Shown here: one piece after another, positions 1-6,920 of the stretch
How positions within the stretch are numbered: the first letter of the stretch is position 1
Layout: each line of letters starts with the position of its first letter
Assembly (NCBI GenBank): GCA_945897365.1
Contig: CAMDFD010000014.1
Coordinates: forward strand, 1-64,000
Length of the DNA: 64,000 nucleotides
Source of the DNA: Bordetella parapertussis
GTDB taxonomy: Bacteria; Pseudomonadota; Gammaproteobacteria; Burkholderiales; Burkholderiaceae_B
Direction: 5' to 3'
The notes under the pieces: generated by a model
Told to the model about the DNA's origin: nothing
The model's input: the letters and a program-made list of their open reading frames with translations, nothing else
Database searches by the model: none
Translations under genes and position numbers: made by a program

Positions 1-656
1 GCACCCGCATAGAGCTTCACGACTGAAGTACCCGTCGTGGCACCGTAAACAATAAGAAGCACCGACGGTGGAATTAAAATACCCAGACATCCACCCGCAG
101 TGATGACGCCCGCTGTTAAGCGAACACTATAGCCAGCCTTGAGCATAGCTGGCATTGCAAGCAAGCCCATCAAGGTCACCACCGCACCCACAATCCCCGT
201 TGCCGTGGCAAAAATTGCACAAGTCAATAGCGTTGCAATGCCCAATGCGCCAGGCAAACGCGCCAGCGCAAGGTGTAAGGAGCGAAATAATTTTTCAATC
301 AAGTTCGCCCGCTCAACCAAATATCCCATAAATACAAATAAAGGGATCGAAATCAACGCATCATTCGTCATGGTGGCATAGGTGCGCTGAACCATGAGCG
401 TCAATGTCTGATTCAACGCTTTGCCTGTCATCTCAGGCGCCTGAAGGATGTACGCTAGAAAAGTAAAAATCACTCCCATGCCCATCAGCGTAAAGGCTGT
501 CGGGAATCCAAGCATGATGGCGACTACGATGAGCGCCAACATAATCAAGCCGATGTGGCCCGTTGTGATGGCTGTCCAAGGTGTTAAAAAGATAATCAAC
601 ATCACAACAATTGCGATGCAACTAAATCCAAACCATATCGCCTTTGGCAATTTCAT
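1..656 (-). CDS. dctM: TRAP transporter large permease DctM (partial, C-terminus off the window)
   Basis: This is the large membrane subunit of a TRAP transporter, the part that carries the substrate across the inner membrane using an ion gradient. The reading frame begins at the ATG complementary to 654-656 and stays open to base 1, giving about 218 residues. The visible part starts MKLPKAIWFG and is a chain of hydrophobic segments, including a stretch reading GVITAGGCLGILIPPSVLLI, typical of the DctM family (usual length about 425-450 residues). The gene overlaps the stop of the small permease by four bases (ATGA), so the two are translationally coupled. The other half lies outside the window; the gene itself shows no sign of damage. 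Confidence 0.9.
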   Translation of the reverse strand, partial: MKLPKAIWFGFSCIAIVVMLIIFLTPWTAITTGHIGLIMLALIVVAIMLGFPTAFTLMGMGVIFTFLAYILQAPEMTGKALNQTLTLMVQRTYATMTNDALISIPLFVFMGYLVERANLIEKLFRSLHLALARLPGALGIATLLTCAIFATATGIVGAVVTLMGLLAMPAMLKAGYSVRLTAGVITAGGCLGILIPPSVLLIVYGATTGTSVVKLYAG

Positions 657-1276
657 TTAGCGTGCTCCTTGCCAACGACATATTTGTCTAGGGACTGAAT
701 GTCTTCGTCTTTCACTTGAACGAGTGCTTTTAATTTCTCCACATCCACTTCTTGCACATCGGCCTCACGCTCTGGCCAGGCGCCCTCTCGCAGGCACATG
801 ACGCAGCGCGCGATTTCAGCAAACCCTTGTAGAAGCAAGAAAAATCCTGCAATGGGAATAAACACTTTAAAGGGATAAACGGGCGGGCCATCTGCCATCA
901 AAGAGGAATGCTCATTGATCAAAATTGAATCGGCGGCGAACGTCCAGCCAGCCCACACCATGGCCGTTACACCAGGAATAAAAAATGCGACGTAAAGCAC
1001 GAGGTCGATCCATGCCTGGCCTCTAGGCGGCAAATATCCATACAGAATATCGCCACGCACATGACCATTTTTAGCAAGGGTATAGGCACCCGCCATCATG
1101 AACATGATGCCGTAATACATTGACTGCAAATCAAATGCCCAAGAGCTTGGCTGATTAAATAAATACCGGGCGACGACTTCCCATGAGACATGCAGCGTTA
1201 ACACCACAATCAACCATGCGAATGTTTTACCCAAAAACGTGGATGTTGCGTCGATGCGCCAAAGCCATTTATTCAT
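653..1276 (-). CDS. dctQ: TRAP transporter small permease DctQ
   Basis: Small four-helix membrane subunit of the TRAP transporter, which pairs with DctM. The 207-residue product has hydrophobic segments near residues 15-35, 45-65, 90-110 and 135-155, and an N-terminal WRIDATSTFLGKTFAW stretch typical of this family. The C-terminal tail of about 50 residues is charged and looks cytoplasmic (roughly EREADVQEVDVEKLKALVQV onward). The family is usually 160-200 residues, so the tail makes it slightly long. It sits between the binding-protein gene dctP (99-base gap) and dctM (4-base overlap), the usual P-Q-M order. Substrate cannot be read from this subunit. Confidence 0.9.
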   Translation of the reverse strand: MNKWLWRIDATSTFLGKTFAWLIVVLTLHVSWEVVARYLFNQPSSWAFDLQSMYYGIMFMMAGAYTLAKNGHVRGDILYGYLPPRGQAWIDLVLYVAFFIPGVTAMVWAGWTFAADSILINEHSSLMADGPPVYPFKVFIPIAGFFLLLQGFAEIARCVMCLREGAWPEREADVQEVDVEKLKALVQVKDEDIQSLDKYVVGKEHAK

Positions 1277-1308
1277 ACATTCATCCGGTCAGTGAAACTG
1301 ACCTTGCG

Positions 1309-1350
1309 TCCAATAAAAAAGATGGCATCTAAACTAAAAGATGCCATCTT
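1309..1350 (-). terminator. Hairpin between dctP and dctQ, likely attenuating terminator
   Basis: A perfect 12-base inverted repeat (arms 1319-1330 and 1339-1350, loop 1331-1338) is followed on the minus strand by a run of T (complement of 1313-1320). This is a classical intrinsic terminator shape. It lies after the binding protein and before the two membrane subunits, so it probably lets most transcripts stop after dctP. That would give a surplus of the periplasmic protein over the permease, as is common in binding-protein transport operons. It could also protect the 3' end of dctP mRNA. Confidence 0.75.
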
Positions 1351-1374
1351 GTGCATGACATACCAAAAAAAGAA

Positions 1375-2487
1375 CTAGCCTTTCTTCGCTGCGAAGAAGT
1401 GGTTGTAAGCCATACGGAAGTTCACATTCGTATCGCCCGACCATTTACCCGCACGCTCGGCAAAGGCCTTTTGCGAATCAATCACTTTCTTGAATAGTGG
1501 GTTTTCAGCCGATCGTTTAGCGATCATCTGATCCCAGATCTGAAGCTGTCTCTGCAAAATGGCGTCCGGTGTCTTGTAAAACTTCACACCTTTATCTTTC
1601 TGCAAAACTTCGTAGTCTTTGGAGTAGCGATCAATCGCTTTCCAAGACATGTCGGCACTGGCCGCTTGAGAGGCCACGGCTAACACGCTCTTGAGATGTT
1701 TAGGCAAGGCATCGTATTTCGTTTTATTAAACAAGATCTCAAATTGCTCGGCGCTCTGGTGGAAACTCTGCAACATGCAGACCTTCGATACGTCGGGGAA
1801 GCCGAGCAACAAGTCGGAAGACGCATTGTTAAACTCAGCGCCATCGAGCAAGCCACGATCCAAGGCGGGCACAATCTCGCCGCCTGGCAGTGCATTCACC
1901 GCAGCGCCCATGGCCGTGTACATATCAATGGCCAAACCAACGGTGCGGAATTTGACACCCTTGACGTCTTCGACTTTTGAAATAGGCTTTTTGAACCAAC
2001 CAAAGGGCTGAGTCGGCATCGGGCCATACATCAAGGACACAACGTTGACCTTCATCGCTTTTTGGATTTCGGTCAGCAATTCTTTGCCGCCACCGTATTC
2101 GTGCCAAGACAACAACATATTGGCATCCATACCGAACGAGGGACCGGAACCCCACAACGCGACCGCAGTATTTTTACCGTACCAGTAAGCCAGCACACCA
2201 TGACCACCATCCAGCGTGCCCGCAGAAACGGCATCAAGCAAGTTGAAAGCAGGCACAACAGCACCAGCGGGCAGCACGTCAATCTTGAGTTGCCCCTCAG
2301 CCATATCGTTTACTTTTTTCGCATAATCAAGCGCATATTCGTGAAAGATATCTTTCGCAGGCCATGTGCTTTGAAAACGAAACGTAATGGGCGCGGTTTG
2401 AGCCTTAACAATTGGGGCACCCAGGACTGCAGCGGAGCCTACCGCTGCAGTTGTGAAAAACTTTCTTCTAGAAGACAAAATAGACAT
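1375..2487 (-). CDS. dctP: TRAP transporter periplasmic binding protein DctP
   Basis: Periplasmic substrate-binding subunit of the TRAP system, 370 residues from the chosen start. The start at 2487 is preferred over an upstream one at 2535 because it follows an AAGGAG ribosome site (complement of 2494-2499, six bases away) and opens directly on a secretion signal, MSILSSRRKFFTTAAVGSAA, ending near IVKAQ. The twin arginine suggests Tat export, as in other TRAP binding proteins of this subgroup. The body has the family signature around LPGGEIVPALDRGLLDGAEF, resembling the 2-oxoacid and mannitol/chloroaromatic subgroup. The exact ligand is not determinable here. It is first in a dctP-dctQ-dctM operon. 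Confidence 0.92.
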   Translation of the reverse strand: MSILSSRRKFFTTAAVGSAAVLGAPIVKAQTAPITFRFQSTWPAKDIFHEYALDYAKKVNDMAEGQLKIDVLPAGAVVPAFNLLDAVSAGTLDGGHGVLAYWYGKNTAVALWGSGPSFGMDANMLLSWHEYGGGKELLTEIQKAMKVNVVSLMYGPMPTQPFGWFKKPISKVEDVKGVKFRTVGLAIDMYTAMGAAVNALPGGEIVPALDRGLLDGAEFNNASSDLLLGFPDVSKVCMLQSFHQSAEQFEILFNKTKYDALPKHLKSVLAVASQAASADMSWKAIDRYSKDYEVLQKDKGVKFYKTPDAILQRQLQIWDQMIAKRSAENPLFKKVIDSQKAFAERAGKWSGDTNVNFRMAYNHFFAAKKG

Positions 2488-2657
2488 CCTCAACTCCTTA
2501 AAGTCGAAATTCGCTGCGCTTTTCCCTGCTGACAATACTTTTAAAGTTTTAAATTCTTTTTTGTCAGTCTATTTGTCTCTATTAGACGCTTAGCTGATGT
2601 CCCGCACAACCAAATTTCATCGGTATTAACCCGAACGGGTCTGTCGCGTTTGAACAA

Positions 2658-3626
2658 TCAACGATCCCGCTTAATCGCAAACGCGCAAAAATCAATCAAG
2701 GCTTGCCTGGCCGGTGAGTCAGGTAAGAGTTCAATGGCTTGACGGGCAAGTGCTGCCTCAGCAACCGCACATTGACTCGCATGTTCGAGCGCACCAGTTT
2801 CCTGGATCGCGCGCGCCACAGCATCAAAATCCGCCTCGCCTTTCTCAATTGCCTCTCGCACGAGCTGTTTTTGCTCTGGCGTCCCGACTTCAAGGACCCG
2901 AATCAGCGGCAAAGTCGGCTTGCCCTCTCGTAAATCATCCCCAACATTTTTACCCAAGGCGCTCACGTCGCCGTTGTAATCCAACACGTCATCGACTAGC
3001 TGAAAGGCCGTTCCTATGTGGCGACCATAGGCTGCCGCGGCCTCTTGCTGAGCCGCCGAGCCCCCCGCCAAGACCGCACCCGCCTCAGCCGCCGCCTCAA
3101 ATAACTTGGCCGTTTTAAAGCGCACCACCTGCAAATACCGCGCCTCAGACACCTCCGGATCGTGAATATTGAGCAATTGGAGGACCTCGCCTTCGGCAAT
3201 CACTGTGGTCGCCCCAGACATAATCTGCATAATCCGCATACTGTCCACGTCCACCAACATCTCAAAAGCCCGCGAATAAAGGTAATCCCCGACCAACACA
3301 CTGGCGGCATTACCAAACACAGTATTCGCAGTCCCTCGACCGCGCCTGAGGTCAGATTCGTCGACCACGTCATCATGCAATAGGGTCGCCGTATGGATAA
3401 ACTCTACTGCAGCAGCCATCAAATGATGATGCGCGCCCTTGTAGCCAAGCGCCTGAGCGACCAGCAACAGCAGGACCGGGCGCATGCGTTTTCCCCCTGC
3501 GCCAATGATGTATTCGCCAATCGTCCTGATCAACACGACGTCGGAATTTAGCCTGGACCGGATCACGGCATCGACCGTTTCCATGTCCTGCGCCACGGGG
3601 GCTAAGAGGTTTGAGAGCTTATGCAA
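2658..3626 (-). CDS. ispB: Octaprenyl diphosphate synthase
   Basis: Trans-polyprenyl diphosphate synthase that builds the isoprenoid side chain of ubiquinone by adding isopentenyl units to farnesyl diphosphate. The 322-residue length matches the family. Both aspartate-rich motifs that bind the magnesium-diphosphate are present: DDVVD at 85-89, followed by the RRGRGT segment, and DDVLD at 212-216. The GGKRMRP stretch near residues 44-50 is the conserved substrate-binding element. It is divergent from rplU, the standard arrangement in proteobacteria. It provides the tail for the quinone processed by the UbiE, UbiB and UbiJ proteins encoded near 20.8-25.1 kb. Confidence 0.97.
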   Translation of the reverse strand: MHKLSNLLAPVAQDMETVDAVIRSRLNSDVVLIRTIGEYIIGAGGKRMRPVLLLLVAQALGYKGAHHHLMAAAVEFIHTATLLHDDVVDESDLRRGRGTANTVFGNAASVLVGDYLYSRAFEMLVDVDSMRIMQIMSGATTVIAEGEVLQLLNIHDPEVSEARYLQVVRFKTAKLFEAAAEAGAVLAGGSAAQQEAAAAYGRHIGTAFQLVDDVLDYNGDVSALGKNVGDDLREGKPTLPLIRVLEVGTPEQKQLVREAIEKGEADFDAVARAIQETGALEHASQCAVAEAALARQAIELLPDSPARQALIDFCAFAIKRDR

Positions 3627-3637
3627 GTGACTTTCTT

Positions 3638-3666
3638 TTGACTTTCAATTGGTTACACGCTATTAT
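3638..3666 (+). promoter_or_regulatory. Sigma-70 promoter for rplU-rpmA
   Basis: A -35 box TTGACT at 3638-3643 and a -10 box TATTAT at 3661-3666 are separated by exactly 17 bases. Transcription would start near 3673 and leave a leader of about 50 bases before rplU. Both boxes differ from consensus at one position. This is the clearest promoter in the window. Confidence 0.75.
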
Positions 3667-3672
3667 TTCTGG

Positions 3673-3690
3673 CTCGGCATCTTAGCCGAG
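3673..3690 (+). promoter_or_regulatory. Leader hairpin upstream of rplU, possible L21 autoregulatory site
   Basis: A six-base-pair stem (arms CTCGGC at 3673-3678 and GCCGAG at 3685-3690, loop of six) sits at the very start of the predicted rplU transcript. Ribosomal protein operons are often controlled by the protein binding its own leader, so this is a candidate, but the stem is short and no T-run follows. Simple 5'-end stabilisation is an alternative. Confidence 0.35.
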
Positions 3691-3722
3691 ATCCCATTTG
3701 CACTAAAACAAGAGGTTAACCC

Positions 3723-4034
3723 ATGTACGCGGTCATAAAAACTGGAGGCAAGCAGTATCGCATTGCTTCTGGTGAAAAACTTAAAATAGAACAGATACCG
3801 GCAGACATTGGGCAAGAAATTACGCTAGACCAGGTGTTATCTGTAGGCGAAGGCGACCAATTGAAAATTGGCACCCCGCTTGTGGTGGGCGCAGTGGTTA
3901 AAGCAACGGTTCTTGCGCAAGGACGCCACGATAAAGTCAAGATCTTCAAGATGCGTCGTCGCAAGCATTATCAGAAGCGTCAAGGCCACCGTCAAAACTA
4001 CACCGAGATTTTGATTGGCGACATCGCAGCTTAA
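3723..4034 (+). CDS. rplU: 50S ribosomal protein L21
   Basis: Structural protein of the large ribosomal subunit that binds 23S rRNA and contacts L20. The 103-residue product has the family start MYAVIKTGGKQYRIASGEKL and the basic C-terminal RNA-binding region KMRRRKHYQKRQGHRQNYTE. Full length for the family. It is the first gene after the promoter at 3638-3666 and is followed 49 bases later by rpmA. An AGAGG ribosome site lies just upstream of the start. Nothing unusual is seen. Confidence 0.98.
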   Translation: MYAVIKTGGKQYRIASGEKLKIEQIPADIGQEITLDQVLSVGEGDQLKIGTPLVVGAVVKATVLAQGRHDKVKIFKMRRRKHYQKRQGHRQNYTEILIGDIAA

Positions 4035-4083
4035 TTGCTGCGATTCACCTCCTCAACATCACGGAAAGCACCAGGAGTAAAAA

Positions 4084-4344
4084 ATGGCACAGAAAAAAGG
4101 CGGCGGCTCTACGCGCAACGGTCGCGACTCAGAATCGAAACGTCTAGGCGTTAAAGCCTATGGCGGCGAGCTGATCCCGGCCGGTTCGATCATCGTGCGT
4201 CAGCGCGGTACAACGTTTCACCCTGGTACAAACGTGGGCATTGGCAAAGACCATACGCTCTTCGCTTTGACCCACGGTCACGTCAAGTTCTCAGTGCGCG
4301 GCAAGCTCAATAAGTCGACAGTTTCGATCATTTCGGCTGAGTAA
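4084..4344 (+). CDS. rpmA: 50S ribosomal protein L27
   Basis: Large-subunit ribosomal protein whose N-terminal tail reaches the peptidyl-transferase centre. The 86-residue product begins MAQKKGGGSTRNGRDSESKR, the uncleaved proteobacterial form of the L27 tail (no N-terminal pro-peptide as in Firmicutes). The conserved GTNVGIGKDHTLFAL stretch is present. It is co-transcribed with rplU and followed by a strong terminator at 4361-4393, which separates it from obgE. Confidence 0.98.
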   Translation: MAQKKGGGSTRNGRDSESKRLGVKAYGGELIPAGSIIVRQRGTTFHPGTNVGIGKDHTLFALTHGHVKFSVRGKLNKSTVSIISAE

Positions 4345-4360
4345 TTTGCCTGTTTTTCCA

Positions 4361-4393
4361 AAAAGCCCTGTCGCAAGCGGCAGGGCTTTTTAT
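4361..4393 (+). terminator. Intrinsic terminator after rpmA
   Basis: AAAAGCCCTG (4361-4370) pairs with CAGGGCTTTT (4381-4390) around a ten-base loop that can itself close partly, and T residues follow. The symmetric A and T arms mean it could also act on the opposite strand. It ends the rplU-rpmA transcript. Confidence 0.9.
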
Positions 4394-4413
4394 TTTCACG
4401 GTACCATTTACGT

Positions 4414-5532
4414 ATGAAATTCGTCGACGAAGCCACCATCGAAGTCATTGCCGGCAAGGGCGGCAATGGCGCCCACAGTTTTCGCCGTGAAAAGTTCATC
4501 CCCAAGGGTGGGCCAGATGGCGGCGATGGCGGTCGAGGTGGTAGCGTTTTTGCAGTCGCTGATCGCAACATCAATACGCTGATCGACTACCGCTACGCAC
4601 GCAAACATTTGGCGAAAAACGGTGAACATGGACGCGGTGCAGACATGTATGGTGCCGCAGCGCCCAACATCACGCTGCGCGTCCCTGTCGGTACCATCAT
4701 TTACGATGCCGACACCGGCGAAGAATTATTTGATATGAACCGCCATGACCAACAGGTTATCTTGGTTGCGGGTGGCGAAGGCGGCTTGGGCAATGTGCAC
4801 TTCAAGTCCAGCGTCAACCGTGCGCCCAAGCAATGGACCCCTGGCAAAGAAGGCGAGCAACGCAAACTGCGCATGGAGCTCAAGGTCTTGGCTGACGTCG
4901 GTCTGCTAGGCATGCCCAATGCGGGCAAATCCACCCTGATTAGCCGCATTTCCAATGCGCGTCCAAAAATCGCCGATTACCCCTTTACCACGCTGCACCC
5001 CAACCTGGGTGTGGTGCGGACCTCCGAGTCACGCAGTTTTGTAGTGGCCGACATCCCTGGTCTGATCGAAGGCGCCTCCGAGGGCGCAGGTCTGGGACAC
5101 CTGTTTCTACGTCACCTCACGCGCACCCGTATTTTGTTGCATATCGTTGACGTTTCCTCACAAGATCCGGACGAGGACTCTGTCTCACGCGCGCTAGGCG
5201 AAGCCCGCGCCATCGTCGAAGAGCTCCGCCTGTATGACGAGGCGCTCTACAACAAACCGCGCTGGCTCGTCCTGAACAAGCTTGATGTCGTCCCCAACCC
5301 CGAGGAAGTTAAAAAACGCTTCTGCAAAGAATATGGCTGGACAGGCCCTGTATATGCGATTTCTGCTCTTTCTGGTGACGGTACACAACAATTGATCTGG
5401 GATCTGCAAAACGCCATTGATGCGTATCGCCAAATTGATAATATTGCCGAAGATAAGGCGGATGGCACTTATGTCGCTGAAGACCCTCGTTTTGACGAGA
5501 CGCGTAGCGCTGCAGATAAGCCTGCGCCATAA
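4414..5532 (+). CDS. obgE: GTPase ObgE/CgtA
   Basis: Essential GTPase that acts in late assembly of the 50S subunit and in stress and DNA replication control. The 372-residue product has the glycine-rich Obg fold at residues 1-158 (GGPDGGDGGRGG region), then the GTPase domain: P-loop GMPNAGKST at 166-174, switch DIPG at 213-216 and NKLD at 288-291. The C-terminal tail after about residue 340 is short and acidic, as is usual for the variable Obg tail. It lies downstream of rplU-rpmA, the conserved order, but behind their terminator, so it may use its own promoter or readthrough. Confidence 0.97.
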   Translation: MKFVDEATIEVIAGKGGNGAHSFRREKFIPKGGPDGGDGGRGGSVFAVADRNINTLIDYRYARKHLAKNGEHGRGADMYGAAAPNITLRVPVGTIIYDADTGEELFDMNRHDQQVILVAGGEGGLGNVHFKSSVNRAPKQWTPGKEGEQRKLRMELKVLADVGLLGMPNAGKSTLISRISNARPKIADYPFTTLHPNLGVVRTSESRSFVVADIPGLIEGASEGAGLGHLFLRHLTRTRILLHIVDVSSQDPDEDSVSRALGEARAIVEELRLYDEALYNKPRWLVLNKLDVVPNPEEVKKRFCKEYGWTGPVYAISALSGDGTQQLIWDLQNAIDAYRQIDNIAEDKADGTYVAEDPRFDETRSAADKPAP

Positions 5533-5589
5533 TTAAAACTGTCGCTACGCACCCGTCCTCCTCCACAGACCTTGCTTTGTTTAACGCCC

Positions 5590-6726
5590 ATGAACAGCAC
5601 TGCTTTGCCTAGCTCCGTGATTGCCTCCGCCTCGCGCATTGTCGCGAAGGTTGGCTCCTCCCTTGTGACCAACGATGGCCAGGGGCTAGACAGGCAAGCC
5701 GTCACACACTGGGCGAGTCAAATCGCTGCCTTGCGCAACCAAGGTAAAGAAGTGGTGCTGGTCTCAAGCGGAGCGATTGCTGAGGGGATGGCGCGTCTAG
5801 GATGGGCCCAACGTCCGACCTCCATGCACGACCTGCAAGCCGCTGCAGCAGTCGGTCAAATGGGACTCGTCCAAGCCTACGAAGTCGAGTTTTCCAAGCA
5901 CAACCTCCGTACTGCCCAAATTCTCCTGACCCATGAAGATCTCGTGGATCGTCAACGCTATCTGAACGCACGCTCCACACTCTTTGCACTGTTACGCCTT
6001 GGGGTTGTGCCTATCGTCAACGAAAACGATACTGTCGCCACTGATGAGATCGCAGTTGGTGACAACGACACCCTTGGCGCGCTCGTGACCAATCTGATCG
6101 AAGCCGACGCATTGATCATCCTGACAGATCAACGCGGACTCTACGAGTCGGATCCCCGCAAAAATCCAGAAGCGCGTTTTGTCTCTCACGCCAAAGCCGG
6201 CGACCTCAGCCTCGAATCCATGGCCGGCGGCACAGGCAGCGGCATCGGTAAAGGCGGCATGTTGACAAAAATTCTGGCTGCCAAACGCGCAGCCCGCAGT
6301 GGCGCGCATACCGTCATCGCCTCAGGCCGCGAAGATAACGTCATGGTTCGCCTGGCGGCGGGCGAGTGCATTGGCACAGAGCTCCGCGCCGAACTGCCTG
6401 TCCTATCGGCGCGTAAACAATGGATGGCCGACCATCTTCGCTTACCCGGCAAGCTTTTACTCGATGCGGGTGCGCTGCAAGCGCTCTTAGTCGAAGGCAA
6501 GAGTTTGCTGCCTGTGGGTGTTCGCAGCATCGAAGGCGACTTTGAGCCTGGTGATGTCGTGGCCTGCCTCGATCTCGCAGGCAAAGAGTGTGCGCGCGGA
6601 CTGATCAACTACTCTTCATCCGATACGCGACGCATCATGGGTCAACCCTCAAGCAAAATCGCCGATATTCTTGGCGCGATGACTGAAGAAGAGTTAGTCC
6701 ATAGGGATAACCTCATCATTCTTTGA
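5590..6726 (+). CDS. proB: Glutamate 5-kinase
   Basis: Phosphorylates glutamate to glutamyl 5-phosphate, the first step of proline synthesis. From the ATG at 5590 the product is 378 residues; a TTG 18 bases upstream would add six residues but the ATG fits family length better. The amino-acid kinase domain covers about 1-260 (KVGSSLVTNDG near the N-terminus, then VSSGAI, NENDTVA and the GGTGSGIGKGGM loop). A PUA domain follows at about 280-355. It sits 57 bases after obgE. The next enzyme, ProA, is not in the window. Confidence 0.96.
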   Translation: MNSTALPSSVIASASRIVAKVGSSLVTNDGQGLDRQAVTHWASQIAALRNQGKEVVLVSSGAIAEGMARLGWAQRPTSMHDLQAAAAVGQMGLVQAYEVEFSKHNLRTAQILLTHEDLVDRQRYLNARSTLFALLRLGVVPIVNENDTVATDEIAVGDNDTLGALVTNLIEADALIILTDQRGLYESDPRKNPEARFVSHAKAGDLSLESMAGGTGSGIGKGGMLTKILAAKRAARSGAHTVIASGREDNVMVRLAAGECIGTELRAELPVLSARKQWMADHLRLPGKLLLDAGALQALLVEGKSLLPVGVRSIEGDFEPGDVVACLDLAGKECARGLINYSSSDTRRIMGQPSSKIADILGAMTEEELVHRDNLIIL

Positions 6727-6743
6727 GATTGATGCGGGCATCT

Positions 6744-6773
6744 CTGCCAAACCAGACCATCCTGCCCTATACT
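6744..6773 (+). promoter_or_regulatory. Probable promoter of the thiC riboswitch transcript
   Basis: A -10 box TATACT at 6768-6773 lies 18 bases after a -35-like CTGCCA at 6744-6749. The expected start point, near 6780, falls just before the first base of the TPP aptamer, which supports the placement. The -35 match is only moderate. Confidence 0.55.
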
Positions 6774-6783
6774 TTGCACTTAA

Positions 6784-6862
6784 ATGCGGGGGTACTTGGC
6801 ATGTGCCAGGTTGAGAGAGTCCCTTCGTACCAGTACGGATAATGCCGATGCTGGGAGCGCAT
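6784..6862 (+). promoter_or_regulatory. Thiamin pyrophosphate (TPP, THI-box) riboswitch
   Basis: An RNA aptamer that senses thiamin pyrophosphate. The closing stem P1 pairs ATGCG (6784-6788) with CGCAT (6858-6862). Inside are the conserved TGAGAG element (6812-6817), which binds the pyrimidine ring, and the GGATAATGCC element (6837-6846) of the pyrophosphate side, followed by the GCTGGGAGCG closing region. It lies directly upstream of thiC, the classical target. Its downstream expression platform is the hairpin at 6894-6920. Confidence 0.95.
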
Positions 6863-6893
6863 CCCGGAGGAACCCGGGATCTATCCCGATTCG

Positions 6894-6920
6894 GCTCCAA
6901 TCGATTTTTGGAGCTTTTTT
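6894..6920 (+). terminator. Riboswitch expression platform: terminator whose arm is the thiC ribosome site
   Basis: GCTCCAA (6894-6900) pairs with TTGGAGC (6908-6914), followed by six T (6915-6920), and thiC starts at the very next base. The 3' arm contains the only Shine-Dalgarno sequence for thiC, GGAG at 6910-6913, seven bases before the ATG. The same hairpin would therefore stop transcription and hide the ribosome site. A second possible stem, CCCGG (6863-6867) with CCGGG (6874-6878), lies between aptamer and platform. Confidence 0.8.

Noticed and set aside
2488..2535. Upstream start for dctP
   Set aside because: It would place 16 non-hydrophobic residues before the export signal, and it lacks the AAGGAG site that precedes 2487.
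2536..2657. Terminator for ispB at the short inverted sequence ACCCG/CGGGT
   Set aside because: The stem is four to five pairs with a two-base loop and no T-run on the minus strand, too weak to call.
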